DNA of 23,806 nucleotides from CALZJC01 sp041574955 (GTDB lineage Bacteria > Acidobacteriota > Thermoanaerobaculia > Multivoradales > JAHEKO01), in NCBI GenBank assembly GCA_041574955.1, contig JBFGNS010000061.1:1-23806 (forward strand). The letters are read 5' to 3'. The position numbers were made by a program, and so were the translations under genes. Shown one piece after another: positions 20,943 to 23,806 of this stretch; the stretch's first letter is position 1, and every line of letters starts with the position of its first letter. Below the pieces are notes generated by a model that was given only the letters and a program-made list of their open reading frames with translations, was not told where the DNA came from and did not search any database.

Positions 20943-22913
20943 ATGGCGACCTCTGCCGAGTCCCTCGACTGGTTCAAGGTGCTCGAGCCCGACGAGCTGG
21001 CCGAGGGGCGGGTCAAGCCGGTGACCTGCGCGCGCGCCACCGTCTGCATGACGCGCCACCAGGGCCGCTACGGCGCGCTCGACAACCGCTGCCCGCACCA
21101 GGGCGGGCCGCTCGGCGAGGGGTCGATCGAGGGCGGCCTGCTGCGCTGCCCGTGGCACGGCTGGGACTACGACCCGCTGACCGGCAAGGCGCCGGGCTAC
21201 GACGACGGGGTCGCGACCTACCCGGTCGAGGAGCGCGAGGACGGGGTGTGGGTCGGCTTTCCGCCCGAGCCCGAGCACGTGCCGACGGTCAGCGACGTCA
21301 TGGCCGAGACCCTGGTCGCCTGGGGCATCCGCCAGGTCTGGGGGATGGTCGGCCACTCGAACCTCGGGCTGGCCGACGCCCTGCGCCGCCAGCAGGAGGC
21401 CGGCAGGCTCGAGTACTACGGCATCCGCCACGAGGGCGCCGCCAGCTTCGCCGCCTCGGCCTACGGCAAGCTCACCGGCCGGCCGGCGGCCTGCCTGGCG
21501 ATCGCCGGCCCCGGCGCGACCAACCTGTTGACCGGGCTGTGGGACGCCAACGTCGACCGCTCGCCGGTGGTCGCGCTGACCGGCCAGGTCGACACCCAGG
21601 TGCTCGGCCCGGGCGCCTTCCAGGAGATCGACCTGACGGCGGCGTTCGGCAAGGTGGCGCAGTGGAGCCAGACAGTGCTGCCGGGCTCGAAGCACGCCGA
21701 GCTGGTGAACCTGGCGGCCAAGAGCGCGATCCTGAACCGCGGCGTCTCGCACCTGGTCTTCCCCGACGAGGTGCAGAAGATCGCAGCGCCCGAAGGCGCC
21801 AGGTCCGGAGGGCCCCAAGGCCGGCTGACGGCGCGCGGCATCGCGCCGCCGGCAGAAGCGCTCGAGCGGGCGGTCGAGCTCGTCCGCGGCTCCAAGCGGC
21901 CGGTGATCATCGTCGGCCACGGCGCCCGCTTCGTCATGCCGGGGATCGTCGCGCTGGCCGAGCGGCTGCGCTGCCCGATCCTGACCACCTTCAAGGGCAA
22001 GGGGCTGGTGTCGGACTTCCACCCGCTCGGCTGCGGGGTGCTCGGCCGCAGCGGCACGCCGATCGCCAGCTGGTTCATGAACGAGTCGGACGCGCTGGTG
22101 GTGTTCGGCGCCAGCTTCTCGAACCACACCGGCATCACCCCCAAGCGGCCGATCGTCCAGGTCGACTACGACCCGATGGCGCTCGGCAAGTTCCACCCGG
22201 TGGCGGTGCCGGTGTGGGGCGAGATCGCGGTCACCGTCGAGCGGCTCAACGAGCGGCTTGCCGACGGCGTCGACAGCGAGGACCAGCGGCCGCAGGTGGC
22301 CGAGCGGTGGGCGATCTGGCGGCGCGAGAAGGAGCGCCGCCTGGCCGAGGAGCGCGGCAAGGGGGTGTCGTCGGCGGCGATCTTCGACGCCATGAACCGC
22401 GCGACGCCCGAGGACGCCATCATCGCCGTCGACGTCGGCAACAACACCTACTCGTTCGGCCGCTACTTCGAGTGCCGGCGCCAGGCGGTGCTGATGTCGG
22501 GCTACCTGGGCTCGATCGGCTTCGCCTACCCGGCGGCGATGGGCGCCTGGGCGGCCACCCGGGAAGACGACCCTCGCTTCGCCGGCCGGCCGGTGGTGGC
22601 GGTGTCGGGCGACGGCGGCTTCGGCCAGTACATGGGCGAGCTCACCACCGCCGTCAAGTACGGCATGAAGATCACCCACGTGCTGGTCAACAACTCCGAG
22701 CTGGGCAAGATCTCGAAGGAGCAGCGCGCCGGCAACTGGGACGTCTGGCAGACCTCGCTCCACAACCCCGACTTCGCGCGCTACGCCGAGCTGTGCGGCG
22801 CCCGCGGCATCCGGGTCACCGCGCGCGGCCAGCTCGACGGCGCGCTCGCCGAGGCGTTCGCCTACGAAGGTCCGAGCCTGGTCGAGGTGGTTGCGGACGC
22901 CGAGCTGGTGTGA
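20943..22913 (+). CDS. Rieske [2Fe-2S] domain fused to thiamine-diphosphate enzyme (pyruvate oxidase/acetolactate synthase type)
   Basis: A 656-residue fusion. Residues 1-112 form a Rieske domain with C50-P-H52 and C69-P-W-H72. From about 118 a complete ThDP enzyme follows. The PYR domain has the activating glutamate E164 in R-H-E-G-A-A-S-F-A-A-S-A-Y and G-P-G-A-T-N-L-L. The central domain contains V-I-I-V-G-H-G-A. The PP domain has G556-D-G ending in N583-N584, the Mg-ThDP motif. Relatives decarboxylate 2-oxo acids; with an attached Rieske centre the electrons may leave one at a time to a carrier or to the neighbouring Rieske-GltS protein. AAAGGAG precedes the ATG at 20943. The substrate is not evident. 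Confidence 0.92.
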   Translation: MATSAESLDWFKVLEPDELAEGRVKPVTCARATVCMTRHQGRYGALDNRCPHQGGPLGEGSIEGGLLRCPWHGWDYDPLTGKAPGYDDGVATYPVEEREDGVWVGFPPEPEHVPTVSDVMAETLVAWGIRQVWGMVGHSNLGLADALRRQQEAGRLEYYGIRHEGAASFAASAYGKLTGRPAACLAIAGPGATNLLTGLWDANVDRSPVVALTGQVDTQVLGPGAFQEIDLTAAFGKVAQWSQTVLPGSKHAELVNLAAKSAILNRGVSHLVFPDEVQKIAAPEGARSGGPQGRLTARGIAPPAEALERAVELVRGSKRPVIIVGHGARFVMPGIVALAERLRCPILTTFKGKGLVSDFHPLGCGVLGRSGTPIASWFMNESDALVVFGASFSNHTGITPKRPIVQVDYDPMALGKFHPVAVPVWGEIAVTVERLNERLADGVDSEDQRPQVAERWAIWRREKERRLAEERGKGVSSAAIFDAMNRATPEDAIIAVDVGNNTYSFGRYFECRRQAVLMSGYLGSIGFAYPAAMGAWAATREDDPRFAGRPVVAVSGDGGFGQYMGELTTAVKYGMKITHVLVNNSELGKISKEQRAGNWDVWQTSLHNPDFARYAELCGARGIRVTARGQLDGALAEAFAYEGPSLVEVVADAELV

Positions 22914-22940
22914 CGCCGCACCGGCGGGCGGCGGGCGGCC

Positions 22941-23806
22941 TCAGCGCACCGCCGGCGGCGAGGCGTGGATCTCGTCGACGAAGTAGTGGCCGTGGTGGCC
23001 CTCGGGCCCGATCTCGTCGCCAAAGCGGATCTCCTGCGCCGTTCCCGTCTCGCCCCTCGGCCCCAGCCGACGCTCGCCGCAGCCCTCGGGGGTGCACAGC
23101 CAGGCGGTGCCGCCGGCGTGGGCGACGTCGATCGACAGCAGCTTCCAGTCCGGGTGAGCCCGCCGCAGGAGGTAGCCCATCGGCTGGTACTCCGGGTCCC
23201 AGCGGGTGCCCGCCGCCAGCCGGCTGTGGATGTTGCCGGTCAGGGCGATGAACAGATCGCTCGGCGAGCGCTCCACCAGCGCTCCGAGGCTCTCGGCCAT
23301 CAGCCGGTCGCGCTCCTGGGAGCCGGCGCCGTCGGTGCGGTTGAACAGGGCGAAGCTCACCGGGTGGCCGGCGCGGCGCAGGCGTCTCAAGCGATCGAGC
23401 AGTGAGACGATCGCCTCGCTGGTCGATCCGTACTGCTGGCCGGTGCGCCAGACCGCGCCTTCGGTCAGCGCCGCGCGCGCCGCGGTCGAGCCGTCCGAGC
23501 CGAGATAGGCGGCGAAGCGCGCCTCCTCGCTCTCCGCCAGCTCGAAACCGACCGTCACCGACCGCCCGGCGGCGACGGCGTGGCAGGCCAGCTCGCCAAC
23601 CACGGCCGGGCTCTCGGCGGTGCCGTGGATCTCGCCCACCAGCACCACCTCGGCGCGCTCCACGAGCTGGCGGGCGCCCGGCAGCTCGCCGCACTCCGGC
23701 GCCGACACCGTGCGGGAATCGGGCACCAGCCGGGTGAAGAAGCCGCCGGTGGCGTAGGAGCCGCCGCGCGCCCGAATCAGGATGCGGTGGGTGCCGGGGC
23801 CGAGCC
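22941..23806 (-). CDS. ChaN/Tiki-superfamily-like protein, 5' end beyond the window
   Basis: The frame is open to the window end, so at least 288 residues are present and the N-terminus is missing. The body has V-V-L-V-G-E-I-H-G-T-A-E-S near its start, V-G-F-E-L-A-E-S-E-E-A-R-F, and later A-L-T-G-N-I-H-S-R. The conserved E/H pairs are typical of the ChaN, TraB and erythromycin-esterase-like (Tiki) superfamily of putative metal-dependent hydrolases or haem-binding proteins. It ends with H-H-G-H-Y-F-V-D-E-I-H-A-S. The upstream in-frame residues (L-G-P-G-T-H-R-I-L-I-R-A-R) look like the end of a beta-sandwich domain, so a GTG at 23726 is probably not the true start. It is convergent with the Rieske-ThDP gene, 27 bp apart. 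Confidence 0.72.
   Translation of the reverse strand, partial: LGPGTHRILIRARGGSYATGGFFTRLVPDSRTVSAPECGELPGARQLVERAEVVLVGEIHGTAESPAVVGELACHAVAAGRSVTVGFELAESEEARFAAYLGSDGSTAARAALTEGAVWRTGQQYGSTSEAIVSLLDRLRRLRRAGHPVSFALFNRTDGAGSQERDRLMAESLGALVERSPSDLFIALTGNIHSRLAAGTRWDPEYQPMGYLLRRAHPDWKLLSIDVAHAGGTAWLCTPEGCGERRLGPRGETGTAQEIRFGDEIGPEGHHGHYFVDEIHASPPAVR

Overview
This is a very GC-rich (roughly 70% by eye), gene-dense bacterial chromosome segment with about 20 protein-coding genes. I see no rRNA, tRNA, CRISPR array, transposase or phage gene. The dispersed short hairpin repeats (cores such as TCCTGAGCGCAGCGAAGGA) resemble elements I associate with Acidobacteriota and other GC-rich environmental genomes. 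The codon bias, DUF2891 and DUF3179 proteins and duplicated Rieske enzymes fit that too, but the phylum is a guess.

Layout. (1) 1-381: repeat-rich intergenic DNA. (2) 382-624 (-): a small single-cluster ferredoxin. (3) 773-7548 (+): a tight six-gene ion and osmotic homeostasis operon: DUF432-like protein, two different MscS-family channels, CorA, a cation-chloride-cotransporter (SLC12-like) protein and a membrane-anchored protein of unknown function. (4) 7594-8694 (-): a GT4 glycosyltransferase, convergent with the operon across a palindrome holding both stop codons. (5) 8790-11246 (+): a secreted DUF2891 protein and an MFS exporter, with a 68-nt stem-loop between them. (6) 11274-14035 (-): transcribed in the order DUF3179 protein, NUDIX hydrolase, NCS2 purine permease; the last two overlap by 4 bp. 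(7) 14266-15831 (+): a serine hydrolase (beta-lactamase fold). (8) 15832-16578: 747 bp without a gene, built from two inverted copies of a MITE-like unit plus small hairpin repeats. (9) 16579-17367 (+): an SDR dehydrogenase overlapping the end of a (-) strand pair, ATP-grasp ligase then TlpA-like thioredoxin. (10) 19279-22913 (+): two genes that each begin with a Rieske [2Fe-2S] domain, one fused to an FMN/[3Fe-4S] glutamate-synthase domain and the other to a thiamine-diphosphate enzyme. (11) 22941-23806 (-): a ChaN/Tiki-like protein running off the window end.

The two most notable things are these. First, the DUF3179 gene contains an in-frame TGA exactly where the family has its conserved Cys of the Y-C-P-L motif. 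The reading frame stays open and family-like for 222 more residues. A perfect 7-bp hairpin with a G-containing loop begins 13 nt after the TGA, which is the layout of a bacterial SECIS element. It is therefore a candidate selenoprotein that a standard pipeline would call a pseudogene or split in two. Second, the Rieske-GltS / Rieske-ThDP gene pair looks like a dedicated redox system of unknown substrate.

All 20 genes end in TGA (12) or TAG (8), so TGA is an ordinary stop here and readthrough at the DUF3179 TGA would need a specific signal. Family names come from motif recognition by eye; no database search was run.
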